DNA of 64,000 nucleotides, from assembly GCA_942159475.1 (NCBI GenBank), contig OW804098.1, forward strand, positions 118,569,374-118,633,373. Reading direction: 5' to 3'. This document shows positions 1-11,700 of the stretch, in pieces. Every line of letters starts with the position of its first letter. The first letter of the stretch is position 1. The position numbers were made by a program, and so were the translations under genes. The notes below the pieces were generated by a model that saw nothing but the letters and a program-made list of their open reading frames with translations, was not told where the DNA came from and made no database searches. Origin of the DNA: Sthenelais limicola. Taxonomy: Eukaryota; Annelida; Polychaeta; Phyllodocida; Sigalionidae.

Positions 1-634
1 CCCCAAACCCTATCTATGTCACTTCTCTAGGTTAATTCAATCCTAGCCTCTCTAATTCTTAGATTGATCAAAAGGGATTTGCATCAATAACTACATGTGT
101 GAGTTTTGAAAGAAAACCGAGTCCCAGATGTGAAGATATTAGTGAAATTAACAAGAAATTTTGGTTGTGACCAAGGAGAAAACGGTTTCCCCCGACCAAT
201 TCTACTGTTGAACCTTCAACCCCAACACACACAAGCAGGTAAAAGCTTTGTCAAGTACAACGTGCGTTACTAACATAGTGTAAATTAGAAGACATCACAA
301 CAGCCGGTACAATATTGCTTCATGGCCGGCATATTTGGTGTTGACAAAAAGATAGGGCTAAATTTTCCCTCATATCTTTCTCATTTAAATTTGTGTTGAT
401 AAAACTACATTATCATGGGGAAGAAAAGCATGCCCTCTCTGAATTTTAACATCTTGACCATGTATTTTGGAGAATCAAGGCTAGCAATGTGGGCTATGCC
501 TAGGCCTAGTTGTCTAGTTGTCAAGCAGCAGGGGAAAGGCCTAAAATTATTGTTCAATTGTAACAGTGTAGTTTCCCTCATATCTTCCTTATTTAAAAAA
601 TAAAATGACTTGAAAATGAGACAAAATGTAAAAA

Positions 635-708
635 GGCTGCCTGTACTGGGATTCAAGCTCACAATGTTCAATTGGGCAGTCTGAAATGCTAACCACTTGA
701 CCATGGGG
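635..708 (-). repeat. tRNA-derived SINE head
   Basis: Read on the minus strand, the segment starts CATGGTCAAGTGGTTAGCA, which fits a pol III A box. About 45 bases on is GAGCTTGAATCCC, a diverged B box, and a T-run follows downstream. The layout resembles a tRNA-Gln/Glu-type head. The anticodon arm does not fold cleanly and there is no matching acceptor stem, so I call it SINE-derived and not a functional tRNA. The same element is in the second duplicon. Confidence 0.5.
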
Positions 709-715
709 TATCATA

Positions 716-2828
716 GAAATCATGTATAAACACTGTGCACAGCCATTGATGCGTTTTAGGTTCTCTTTAATCCCCCCATTCTCCTCATGGTGATTAAAGC
801 TGCTCTCCCAGCTATTTTCTATACAAATCTTAAATTTAGCTTATTTAGATCTCAAATACCGTACCCAACCATGTCCCAAGAGTTTGGGTCTCTTTCTTAA
901 TGTTGAAGATAGATATTTGAGTATTTGAGTATTGGTGACCACCAGTAGATTTAGATATACTTGCCACCATTTCTAAAGCCCTGTCCTGCCCTCTATAGTC
1001 ATAGCCCCACATAAAATGAGACCTGCCTCGACCAATAAGATCAGAGGATACAGGAGCCTGTACCCATATACAGGCTACAGACCACACTGCCCTGCCACCT
1101 ACTGTTAACTAGTGGCAATTCCAAAACCAAATATTAGCTTGGCTTTTACTTGACCACGATCTGGTCAGTTCTTAAATCACTGAATTTAGATATTTATTGA
1201 ACTTTTGATTAAATAAGAGATCGATAATAGTGAGTTTGGGAACTAATCTCAATGTAATTTCGAAAGAACCATTGCTTATTAATACTAGGGAAGGCAGCTT
1301 TAAGGAGAATGGGGAAATAAATCCTGAAGGTCCCTGTATAAACTGCAGATAATTTAATGATTCAAATTAATCATACAAATATATCTTGCATCTGCAATCT
1401 ATTTCTATAATATGCGAATACAGGACTTCTAGGTCTGCACACTTCCTGAATTTTGGTATTTGTATCTCCGGGGTTTGTGTAGCTAATGAATATAGAATAT
1501 AATAATGTTGCAGAATGTCTCATCTTATAAGTTGATATAATAATTATAATAACAGATTAGTTAGTGGATAAAGTTTTGGAACCAAGAACTGACACATCTC
1601 AACACCTATGGTATAGGCATCAGAAAAAAAGTCTTACTTTCTTTTTTTTATTCATTAAAGGACAACTTGTATTAGTAGCAATCCAATTATTTGGTAATTA
1701 AGGTAGTATCCTCTGAAATTACAGATTGAGATAATTTCTGTATTATCTGCCTTACATATTAGCCGATATCTTTAAATATTTGCAGATTCCAGCCAATATT
1801 AAAGTTTTGGCCGCATGGCCTGCCATAGGCAACATCATAATACAGATACAATAAAAGATGTATTATCCTTCACAGATGTTTTCCTTCATTTCCTGTGCTA
1901 AACAACGAGACCAAATATTTTTCCAATTCACATTGATCACTCAAATTACCACTCAGTGTCAAGGCCAAAAGCTAGCGACTGAGAAGGATCACTTTCCCTC
2001 AGAATAGTGGAACCCAAGGTCCATACATGAATATGTACACAATTACATGAAGATAATTGATTTTCCTAAATGAAATAGGGTGTGTTATGTAGTTGTGCTG
2101 ATTTGTAAGTTTGGATAACTTTATTTCTTGAGTAATAATCAAATACAGTAGCAAACTCATGATATTGAACTACCAATTCAGTACTATTTCTTGCCTGAAA
2201 TATGAACCCATATTATTATACTTTATTAATTCCTCTTATCTAGGCCTAATTGTGCCTATTTATTGAGACTGGATCATATGAATATAATATCAATGTTATA
2301 AAGTTTATTGGGGAAAAAAAGCAAAAAAGCTTTAGGACAATCTGGTTCCCCGTACAGTGGTTGTCACTGATGTAAGCAGCAAACTGACCCGGTGCGCCGC
2401 CCAGCAGGGCACCTGAATGGTTGCCCTCTTCTGCACCAGGTGGCAGTGGGGTAACAGCATATATGATTCACACAGGGGACCTGTTTAGAAGCCTATCTCG
2501 AATGCAGGCCGGGGGTATGGGGTCATGAAAAAATAAAATCCTCTAAAATTTAATTCTCAATCTCAATTGCAAGCCGGAGTTAAAGGGGGGTCGAAACAAA
2601 TATAAGCCTGGGCTTATGAACGGGCCACTATGGAGATATAACTATATATGTGTGTTTAAACACTATTAACATTGAATACATCAAAAATTACATGTACATA
2701 AAATCCAACCATGGTGAGGGGCTAGTGAAACCCAAAATTAAACCCCCATTGTTTGTCCCTTCTGTTTTAACCTAGGATTATAATATATCATCCACTTAAT
2801 GATCCAATCATGCTTTCTTATACATATC
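716..2828. other. Non-coding, downstream of receptor gene 1
   Basis: AT-rich sequence lying 3' of the first 7TM gene. It has a close counterpart in copy 2 of the duplicon. No exon with convincing splice sites or protein similarity was seen. Short open frames here (for example 845-1087) are also present in the other copy but have no coding character. Confidence 0.6.
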
Positions 2829-3791
2829 TCATTTATTTCCACTTGTACCAACAAGTCTAAGATGCTCTTCTTTATTGCCTTGTGTACAACAGGGAGAAAG
2901 CTTACATAAGACAGCTCGTACATCAGGCAGTAGCACCATCCACAGATATGGTAGCACAGCAAGAAAAGCATCGTATAGGAAAGTTGTTGTAGTGAATGCT
3001 CCATATACTGATTCATTATTTTCTTGCAATACAACAATAAGTAAACTAACAATCTCAAAAGGTATCGTCATCACAAAGTACACCAAGGTTGTCACACCAA
3101 CTAAAATTGCAGCATCTTTGGTTTGTCTCTCCTCGCCTTTTGTGAACCTCTGACGGCAACATGGCATCAAAATAAAGGCAGACACAATCATCATTATCAG
3201 TGGTGGTACATAGAGTAGAGAGAAAAATAGGAGGTATAATATAGGGGGGGATTGATCTGGTACACACTGTTGATATTTGCCTTCAGCAAACATCATCAGT
3301 TTGACCTCCAAGCTAACAAAATCTGTGAGCACAGACACAATGATACTCGATACCCAGGAGGCAAAGATGAATCCAACAACAGTGACCTTCCTATTGTATC
3401 GTTCCCCATGAAACTTCACAAGCACCTGGTCAAGTGCAATGGCCACAAGAGAAAATCGGATGATGAAAAGCAAATATCCTGTGAAGTATATAAGTAAACA
3501 TGAGAAAGAACTCATCTGATTTGTAACAAGTTGTTTCAGGTTAAGTGGACTATAGATCAGACCAGATATGAATAAGTACACAAGGGCACTAATGACGATC
3601 CAGTTGACATAGTTCTGTCGGCACTGTTTGTTACAGAGGATGACCAGCAGAAGGATGAGAGCTCCAATAATGGTGAGTACTGTTATCAACAGGTTGACCA
3701 CAAATGTTGGACCATGTAATCGGTTTCCTAGACTATACTCAAACTCATAGTCATATGTATGGTTAAGACTGGTAAGATTCATGAACGCCAT
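2829..3791 (-). CDS. Orphan class A-like 7TM receptor, copy 1
   Basis: Predicted 320-residue seven-helix plasma-membrane receptor with its whole coding region in one exon. I start at the ATG at 3791, not the upstream in-frame ATG at 3833, because a splice acceptor (pyrimidine tract, then TTTGCAG) lies just before it. The N-terminus has two N-glycosylation sequons (N5-L-T, N10-H-T). Hydrophobic helices fall near residues 30-54, 63-83, 98-120, 136-158, 184-210, 223-251 and 268-290. C98 at the top of TM3 and C176 in loop 2 are placed for the usual disulfide. The DRY position reads LDQ and the NPxxY region reads PYLWM, so canonical activation motifs are missing. After TM7 come LLPDVRA and a Cys cluster (SPCC), likely palmitoylated helix 8. 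Ligand unknown. Rhodopsin-like fold is inferred from topology only. Confidence 0.8.
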   Translation of the reverse strand: MAFMNLTSLNHTYDYEFEYSLGNRLHGPTFVVNLLITVLTIIGALILLLVILCNKQCRQNYVNWIVISALVYLFISGLIYSPLNLKQLVTNQMSSFSCLLIYFTGYLLFIIRFSLVAIALDQVLVKFHGERYNRKVTVVGFIFASWVSSIIVSVLTDFVSLEVKLMMFAEGKYQQCVPDQSPPILYLLFFSLLYVPPLIMMIVSAFILMPCCRQRFTKGEERQTKDAAILVGVTTLVYFVMTIPFEIVSLLIVVLQENNESVYGAFTTTTFLYDAFLAVLPYLWMVLLPDVRAVLCKLSPCCTQGNKEEHLRLVGTSGNK

Positions 3792-3977
3792 CCTGAACCT
3801 GCAAATTAAAAGAGGGGTAAAACATTTAACCATAGTTACAAGACATTAATTCAGATGATTTCATAGTATCGGTGAAGTCTTCAGATAGGCAACCCTATGC
3901 TGAAACTAGTCGGGAAATAAAACACTGACAAAAGGTAGATAACGGGTTATCATTTGTAGGAAATATCTACTCTACAT

Positions 3978-4208
3978 ATCTTCAGAAAATGTACAATCAA
4001 CCTTAACCAATCCTCTGAAATATTCCAAATTTCAGACCAAAATCAGGTTCAGAATACATTTCAACATAACCAGACAGATTTATTGAATGCATGAAATACA
4101 GAATACACCCAGATATACTCAGTATTTATCATTTTTCACTCTTATTTAACAGAATGTGAGGGATGTGCAGAACTGTAGATTGTGCATTTTCTGAAAACCT
4201 GACCCTTA
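3978..4208. repeat. MITE family 2, old copy
   Basis: Diverged palindromic element with ends matching TTCAGAAAATGTACAAT and, inverted, TTTTCTGAAAACCTGACCC. It sits just upstream of receptor gene 1 and has equivalents upstream of three other receptors (27158, 50335, 62286). It therefore predates the gene duplications and may now be part of the promoter or first intron. Confidence 0.6.
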
Positions 4209-4305
4209 TGACTTTATCAAATGAGGTGAGATCAAGTGCCATGACAATGATGGATGCCAAACTTTCCAATGTTGAATTACTGGTATATTCAAAAATTATT
4301 TTTTT

Positions 4306-4635
4306 TTAGAAAATCTGATTCATCACAGAGAAACAAATCAAGAATTGCAAACATTGCCGAAAATTAACTTCAGAATCAGAAGTAGAAGTGGAAGCAGATT
4401 CTGACTTTTTGTCCAAGTTTTCAACAACTGATAGAATACTTCGCATCATTCCCTCGAGACCATCCACTTGAGTTGACAATGTCGTGTTATCGGTATTCAC
4501 CTCTCCAGACCCGGGCGATGGATAGACTCCTGGACCAGTAGGTAATTCTACATATTTCTCGTTAGGACAATGCCTACCAATAGATCCTTCATGCGTCGTG
4601 TGACAATGGTCACAATATCTAGGAGTTTTTCCCAT
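4306..4635 (-). pseudogene. Gag/ORF1-like fragment in a young insertion
   Basis: The minus-strand frame starts MGKTPRYCDHCHTTHEG and holds a Cys/His cluster (CxxC, His, then Cys within about 17 residues), a Pro/Gly-rich stretch and a short possibly helical region, then Ser/Glu-rich residues. Only about 94 codons belong to the insertion; the rest reads into flanking DNA. Small zinc-binding N-termini of this sort occur in retrotransposon ORF1/gag proteins, but I do not recognise the family. The second duplicon lacks the ~496-bp block (about 4353-4848), so it inserted, or was kept, in this copy only. The leader before the ATG is CpG-rich, unlike its surroundings, and could be a retroelement promoter. 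Confidence 0.4.
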
Positions 4636-4848
4636 AATTACCACAAAACTGCTACCACAAAACAGCAAAAGTCACTCAAAAAATGTATGAGCGTGTGTAG
4701 CGGTTGGGAACCGGACTTGGAGTGTTTATGAAGCGGGGGAAATGGAAGGGCGTGTATTGTGACGTGGGGCGTCACCATGGAGGAGGGGCGTGGCGTAGCT
4801 GGTTGCCAGGCTCTCATCCAAATATAGGCGGTGACGTTTCACCTTCAC

Positions 4849-5493
4849 AAAGATAACCTTATCATCAATGACATGAGGTTAAAAGGAACTACCTGGCTGT
4901 TATCATAAAATGTCATAATTCTACACATTCTGAATATTTCATCAGGAAACAGTCATCAAATTCTTTTTAAATTCTCATATCACATTCTCATACCAAAACA
5001 GTAATATTTAGTCAGGTTATAGTTGCATCAGAGCTCGGGTTTGCCATGAGTTTTACTCTTTACATTGTTGTTTGCTCTAAGTTAGATAGACTAGACCTAC
5101 ATAATGGATTTACTAGATGATGTTGATGATGATAGTTAAAGATGATAAACACACCTCAAACTGGTCAGCCTTCATGAATGGATACTCCGAAGAAGTTAAT
5201 ATTTACCGAAATCTAATATCTATCACATTATGTTCTATCTATCTATCTATTTATGTTTAGCTTTGTTTATGTTTCAAAACAAGCTTGCAATATTAGTTAG
5301 TGGACACTTACTAGATAGGTTTCCAAATATATTCCATGTAATGACCTTGATATGAACATAGTTAATGCACTGTCTTGAAATTTGATACGCATATTTATGA
5401 ACAAAAACCCCAAAATTGAAAAAATTCTGACATATATTTTGCACAATAACAATTTTGCAACATATGATTAATTTGTCTATAATACATTAAAAA
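4849..5493. other. Non-coding, receptor 1 upstream region
   Basis: AT-rich sequence with a diverged MITE 1-like remnant near 5290-5450 (similar to 28010-28165 and 63560-63725). No exon could be supported, although a 5' untranslated exon for the receptor gene is expected somewhere upstream of 3791. Confidence 0.5.
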
Positions 5494-5725
5494 TGCTACA
5501 TTTAACAAGAACAAGAGAACAAATGGAAAGAAAACTTGGACCAACAATGTATTGCTGTGAGTGTATCCAACGAGAACCAAGTATAACAGCGCCCTCCTCC
5601 TATTCCTCTCCTTGCTAGGGGAATGTCCTTAATGACTCCTGTGAACCTAGAGAGCTGTACATATACAGGTCAGGTTTTCAGCAATTGAACAATAGGGGAC
5701 TTGCATGCAGGTCTGCCATCTTGAA
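5494..5725 (-). promoter_or_regulatory. Conserved block upstream of receptor gene 1
   Basis: This ~230-bp segment recurs 1.0-1.7 kb upstream of four of the five 7TM genes (28211, 50893, 63774). It survives even upstream of the distant receptor at 49045. The best conserved part includes a CT-rich core (CCTCCTCCTATTCCTCTCC on the plus strand). Such retention among decayed sequence suggests a promoter or untranslated first exon of the minus-strand genes. Its right end merges with the dispersed CATGTCCGCCATCTT repeat. Function is inferred. Confidence 0.4.
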
Positions 5726-6960
5726 ACTAGATTCAGATGAAATTATGGGACCAAGGGTACAATTCATAACGAGGTGTACAATTCATAGAAAAAAAGCCTT
5801 GTTCAGCATTGATTACACATGTCTTTATTATATAAACCTCAATCATTTCCATCATGCATTTAGTATTCAGAGATCTATAAATAAGCTAGGATATTGGCCA
5901 AATTATTCTTGCAAATTGTTGGTAGAAATGTTACTAAATATTTGTATGTCAATCCTGAAGTACTCTAAGTACTGTAAATTCTGTTGTTTGAAAGAAAAGT
6001 TAGCGATATTTCTGGAGGGATACTCATTAGGAAAATATCTAATGTGCTATGTAGGATGTTCTTAGGAGTACATAGCTATAATCAATACACAGTCTTGTAT
6101 ATGTATTATTGTAGTATATATTGTAGTACATGTATTCATTTATAAGACTAGAATGATTTTTGAACCCAAGAAATGCAACCAGTTCTACATGTAGGATTAT
6201 TATGGAGGAAACCACTTGACTGATATACCGTTTGTGAAACATCAGATCTGATAGTATGGATGTCCATTATTGGTGAAAGTATAACAACATGGAGGCATCA
6301 AGTATTTTCCCCAATATCACCCAACTTTTATTCTAGGTAATAAGGGCCACAATCGCTATACAGACATATTAGAGTGATTTGAACACCCTACTCTGTCCTC
6401 TCATGGGCACTAGACATGTATGCATTTGCCATAAATAGCAATATTTACGGCTAGCCCCATTGGATGACCAAAATATCAGCTATAATTTAATGTAAACATG
6501 GCTGGCCCAGTTTGATGACCTGATACGTGAGCAACAAAGTAATGACACACATCCGGCAAAACTCATCATTGCAACTAATATTATCCTCATTTCATTCTAC
6601 CCTCAACAAAAGGGGACTTGTATTTGCCCCTAAGTGACATTAAGTGTGTCTGAATAAGGGACCTGCATGTCCGCCATCTTAAATTCCCATTGATTTATCA
6701 GTGTAAATGCTTTAAAAATCAAGTTATGTTCAGCATGGAATATTAAATATTGATCCCCTGTAATTGGCCATGTGCTTTACACCTTCACATAAAATACGAA
6801 ATGCTTTCCAATCCATCCAATCATGCATTTGGTTTTCATAGATCATTTTTGCAAGCTATGGTATTGCTGAGAGGATAGTGGAAGTTTTTGATAAATGGTT
6901 GCAAATTATTGATTTGTCAGATTTTAATTTTACCCATTTCAGCATGCACTGTATCAGACA
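5692..6960. repeat. Dispersed repeat family 3, two tandem copies
   Basis: Recognisable by GGGACTTGCATGCAGGTCTG or CTGCATGTCCGCCATCTT and, about 150 bp on, CATCATGCATTTGGTTTTCA. Copies start near 5692 and 6655. Others are near 28408, 29345, 51076, 52960 and 63965, with an inverted copy near 32395-32610. No coding capacity; the ~126-residue frame starting at 5685 is repeat sequence. I did not define termini. Confidence 0.5.
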
Positions 6961-8050
6961 TGACAGTGGGACATGCAAATTCCTTATTGCAAAAGGATTT
7001 TAGCTAAAGTTCTGTTTAAAACATTCTGAGTCAACATCAACCAAAAACTAAAGATGTTCTACTTTTCTTCCCTTATTTTACCCATCTGAAAATCATTTGA
7101 TCACAATTTAGACAGGAGTTAAAACCAAGTGTTTGAAGAGTTTTACAAATAACCACAATCTAAGAAACCTGATTGTCAAAGACTGAATAAGCTTAACATT
7201 GTGAAAGATTTGTATGGCCATTTCAGAAGCTTGGTGAACTAATTCCTGAAAAAATCCCTAACCAATACAAATTCAATTTTTTGGTTATCCAGCTTCTATT
7301 GATTTCTGGCTTAATACAATGTGTTTCCCCAGATAAAAGAACAAAATATGTGCAGTTGATCAGTCATCAAGTGTATTGGCAATAGGAGCTAGGCAACGCC
7401 CACTTGGGAACCACACCCCCCACAACGCCTATATTGTTATCCTGCACCCTTCCATAAGGTAAACAATTCATTCCTCAACTCCCACTCGCCTCACGTGTTT
7501 GAAAACAATTGTTTTACTTTATTATTAATGTGTAGTGGATATGAGGTTTGACGCAAGTCTAGCATGACTTCTTGTTGTTTTAACTGTTATATAACTGTTA
7601 TATGAACTCAAGAAAGGAAAGTTCCAAGTTCCAGTTGCAGGCTGAGTTCTACAACTGTAGAAAAACCCATGGACAAGCCGTTTGCTAGTGAAACATGTGA
7701 ACGTGTACTGTACCTATATCCATAACAGGGGGAGTTTGAAGATGAGAAACAGTGTCTTGTGCTAAGAATGGGTTCAGCCGAGCACAGGAAGAACGTACTT
7801 GAGGAAGATAATTCCTACTGCTCAGAAGTGTTTCTTTTGACAGTAGAAGGACACCCATAAGTGTGTGGCGGGAAGAAAGGTAGTTGGGCTTCTGAGTCGG
7901 TAGCGGGCATGGCAGATGTATTTCTGAATAAGACTTCCAAAATAAATTCCAAACTTTGCAAAGTTTAAGCCAGAATTTTACACTAGAATAGCCCTAACTA
8001 TCCTAACTGACGGTGGGAAGACCACAGATGACCAATGTTGTGTTTATATA
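6961..8050. other. Non-coding, duplicon right part
   Basis: No gene seen. About 7400-7490 matches 47419-47505, a short shared repeat. 7844-8055 matches 30090-30300 in the second duplicon, and part of that (around 30045-30135) also occurs inverted near 46895-46975. Confidence 0.5.
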
Positions 8051-8051
8051 T

Positions 8052-8477
8052 GTGATGTGTTTCAGGAAAATGAGTCATAAGTCGCAAAAATTGGGTTTTG
8101 TGATATTATCATATTTGAAAAGAGGAAACCAAGGGGATTCCAATGAATATAAACATTAAGGGTATCTAATAAGTATTTCTATATTTTAAGTTTGATATTT
8201 GTATTTCTGAAAAAATGTTTTCAATATTTTTGGGTGGACAGTTAGTATTAAAATAGGTAAATATACTCTATGGGATGACCCTATGAATGCATGACAATAT
8301 TTGATACACTGTCTTGCAATTTGGTACATGTATTCGGACTTCATCCAACGTTAGTCCCACCAAAAATGAGGACATTCCTACAAAGAGAACTTGGGAATAT
8401 ATCACTTTGGAAAATATCAATTTAAAATCAGATAAATGACCCAAAAATTGTTTAAAAATATGTATCCAACTATTCAA
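8052..8477. mobile_element. MITE family 1, one-ended copy
   Basis: Begins with the family end GTGATGTGTTTCAGGAAAAT followed by GAGTCATAAGTCGCAAAA. The interior (TTTCAATATTTTTGGGTGGACA, spaced over two lines) matches other copies. The right terminus has decayed. It lies where CARD gene copy A would be expected to carry its second CARD exon. Confidence 0.6.
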
Positions 8478-8787
8478 TATATTCTGACAAAAACTTCATA
8501 GATTAAAAATGACAAACACTGAGAGAGTAAAAATATTCACAAAGGTATCAAGACATTGAAAAAAAGTATGAATCAATCAACTGTACTACTGCAAAATGCC
8601 ACATGTTAGAACCCATACCTACTCATGAATACTTTATTAATGGTAGCATAGTGGTTGGTAGCCTCCAGTCATTGACGGAGGTGAGTATCGTGATCCACTT
8701 AACAACTCAAACAACTCAAAATAATATCGCCAGTTTTAGTGCAACAATGTAGAAACTGATGAAAGAGCATTAACCAAAATGTAGCTA

Positions 8788-11700
8788 TAGGCCATCAGCC
8801 AATGCACTCAAAATAGACTTTTCGTTCCCGTGTCGGGGGTGCTACAAAATTTTTACACATTTCGGTAGACAATAACCTTAATAGCTCAGGATTAAAAGTT
8901 CTCCATCCAATATCCTGCAGTTTTTGAGTAAAGTGGATTTTAAAAAATTAAATATCAAAAATTAAAAAAAAATTCTGTAGCTCAATATGAGGGGTTTAGT
9001 GGTCTTTTAAAAATATATTCTAGTACACAATGCCATAGATAATACAGGAAAAAAAGTTTTCTGTCCAATCTCCAACAGTTTTCATGTAAAGTGGATTTAA
9101 ATATAAAAAAAAGTGGAAAAATTGAAAAAAATGTGGAGCTCAATATGAGCCATTTAGTGAAATTTAAAATACATTTCCTAGTACACAATACTGCAGATAA
9201 CTCAGAATTAAAAGTTCTCCATCCAAAACTTTTAAGTTTTGATGAAAATTGCAAGTTAAATTTAAAAAATATAACAAAATATATTAAAATATATAAAAAA
9301 AATTGTTTTGTTAAATATGAGATTTTCAAGGGAGGTTTTTCTCTTTACATATACAAGTACAAAATACTACAATAGCTCAGAAATAAATCCCATCCAATAT
9401 CCTGTAGTTTTTATGGACATTGGAGTTAAATAATACAGAAAATTAGTTAAATCATGTAGTTCAATGAGTTGTTTACGGAAGACTAATTGAAAATTCTACC
9501 CAAGGGAAATGTCTAACTAACATGCTACATTTAAACCTACATATATTGGAAAATGTCTAGGTAAAGCCCAAGGGAAATGTCTAACATGCTACATGTTAAC
9601 CCCGGTATATGTTGGAATATGTCTAGGTAAAGCCTTGGTTTCACTGGGCGATGCAAATCCTGACAACAAAATAAAAGGCATATTTCCCAAAAACATTTTA
9701 AAATGTGGCTCAATGTTACCTATATTTACCCACCACACTCAGGCCTTTTGTCTGACATACAGGCCATTTTCTAGCATTGGCAAATTAGCATGGTGGATTC
9801 CCAAGACCTTGAAACCCCACATAATTCACTGAAGACCTTTAAATATTGTTTCAGCAAAAGATATGCAATCTGTCTGTGTCCATTACCTTTATATTTCCTT
9901 TATCATGCATAAAGCTGTTATACTTTTGAATCAAAGAATGTGATGTTTGTTTGCCGAAAACATGCCAACAAAAGGAATATCAAATAACACAGATTTGGAA
10001 AATGGACTTCATGCAGGTCTTCCAGACTGCACTTCAACTCAACATTTTAAATGAGAAATAGGTTTTCTGAAAAATTAAACTTCTATTGTTACATTATGAT
10101 TTGGATAGTAGCCTAATACATCTTCCAACATTTATTTGTATCCGTCATACATATTTGTAAGAGTACAAGCACATAGTAGTTACACTCATACTGCTCCCCT
10201 GTGAGTTCTTTTAATTTTTTCTCACCAGTATGACAATAACTGAAAGGTTTACCAATAATTTTATGTAGTACAGTTAATCTACTAGAAAATTACCATCTTA
10301 TGACATTGTAATCTCTAAACTTTAATGATATCTTGGACCATACACACATCAATAGCTTTAATAACAATTATTTGCAGGAATGTAGTCTCAAAACTCAAAC
10401 ATTTCTTTGAATATAAATTCTTTTTCATATTTTGAATCCCAGTGGCTTATCAGAGCATCCTTTCACCTCCCATCCAATGCACGCCAAATGGGCTATCAAA
10501 AGGCTGGCCATGTGTATAAGCTGAAGAGCCTTAATATGGGAAACAGAAATTACACTACTGGAGATAGACAAAGTCAAACCATTGTCAAATCATTACCACT
10601 ACAGATAGTGCCATGTCCCAATGGTATTGCATCATATGTTGGGATTGATATAATCTTAAGCCAGGCGTTTTCTCAAGGCCCAGCACTTTTTAGTTAATCA
10701 TACTCTACCCCCTGCACTCATTCAAGGAAATATAATATTTGAGAGAGTAGAGTATCGCACCCCATTATTATGTTCCCTCTCTCCCCCTGATAGGACTAAA
10801 TATATACAAAAGTATGGTGTCAAAAAAGGGCCCAAAGCAAATGATTCTCTTATCCCCTCCTGTTCATGAATTGTTCTCCTTGCTTCAATTTGGATCTGTT
10901 AGAGTTGGTGTATAATGTTGAATTTTTTAGTACATATTGAGCCAATATATTTAACAATCAATTAGAAAAAACGCCTGTCCACCTTGTGGATGTATTCTCA
11001 TGTTGCCTAGAGAATACTAATTCACACTATATATTGATATTATCTCGCAATCAATTACACAATTTTTGAAAAATTATTACTCAATCTCTCAAATTCATCC
11101 CATAATACATCATCGCTATCACAACTATTCTATAATTCCAAATTGTATTGCCAAAGTCCTTAGAAGGACTGTTTTCATTTTAAAAACATGGGTCCAATAA
11201 AACAAGTACATAGTTTTTTATACAAAGCTGTTTTACCCTTCCCCTATCAATCTACTCCGATAATATCCTGTAATCTAACAGACAAACTTTCAATTAGATT
11301 GGTTCATGAGTTCATTTGGTTTTATATGATATACTTATATAAATGTTTTTTCATATAGTATAGGATACGCTGACTTTTGATAACTGATAAAGGATTTATA
11401 AGTGACTAAATAGAACACATTAATTCTGTTGAATAGTTCTATGTGTGGAAAAACCTGGTTTCATAATTTTTTCTTCATAATATAAATAGTAAATAAGAGC
11501 TCAGATAACAGACATAATTCCTCTTGTGTTTCCTGCTGACAAAGATTCCAAGTCCCACCCACCACCCACCCCACCCCCTGCTGCTACTAAGCCTAAGACC
11601 CACTAACACCAGGCACTTTTGACAATAAGTTGCAGTCAGTGCAGCAGTGGAAGAATATTTCACAAATAGTGAACTTTTTGCCACACCTAACACCTAAAGG

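Larger units (their letters stand above)
1..8060. repeat. Segmental duplication, copy 1
   Basis: This stretch is repeated almost base for base from 23154 onward, same orientation and order (SINE, 7TM gene, conserved upstream block). The match starts at the first base of the window, so the unit extends further left. Identity looks well above 90% by eye. Main differences: a ~500-bp insertion here at about 4353-4848 that copy 2 lacks, a ~60-bp loss just before it (near 4305), and an expanded spacer (7271-7843 here, about 110 bp in copy 2). Similarity ends near 8060, where a MITE begins. A more diverged relative of 140-540 is also found at about 18960-19860. Confidence 0.9.

Noticed and set aside
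635..708. Functional tRNA gene
   Set aside because: The cloverleaf does not close (no acceptor stem, poor anticodon arm). A SINE origin fits better.
2738..3497. Several open frames on both strands overlapping receptor gene 1 (and the same in copies 2, 3 and 4)
   Set aside because: They are shadows of the 7TM reading frame or its 3' flank. They keep their positions only because the receptor sequence is conserved, and they show no domain.
5685..6065. 126-codon frame MNNRGLACRSAILKLDS
   Set aside because: It lies in a dispersed repeat with several diverged copies, most not open. No coding conservation.
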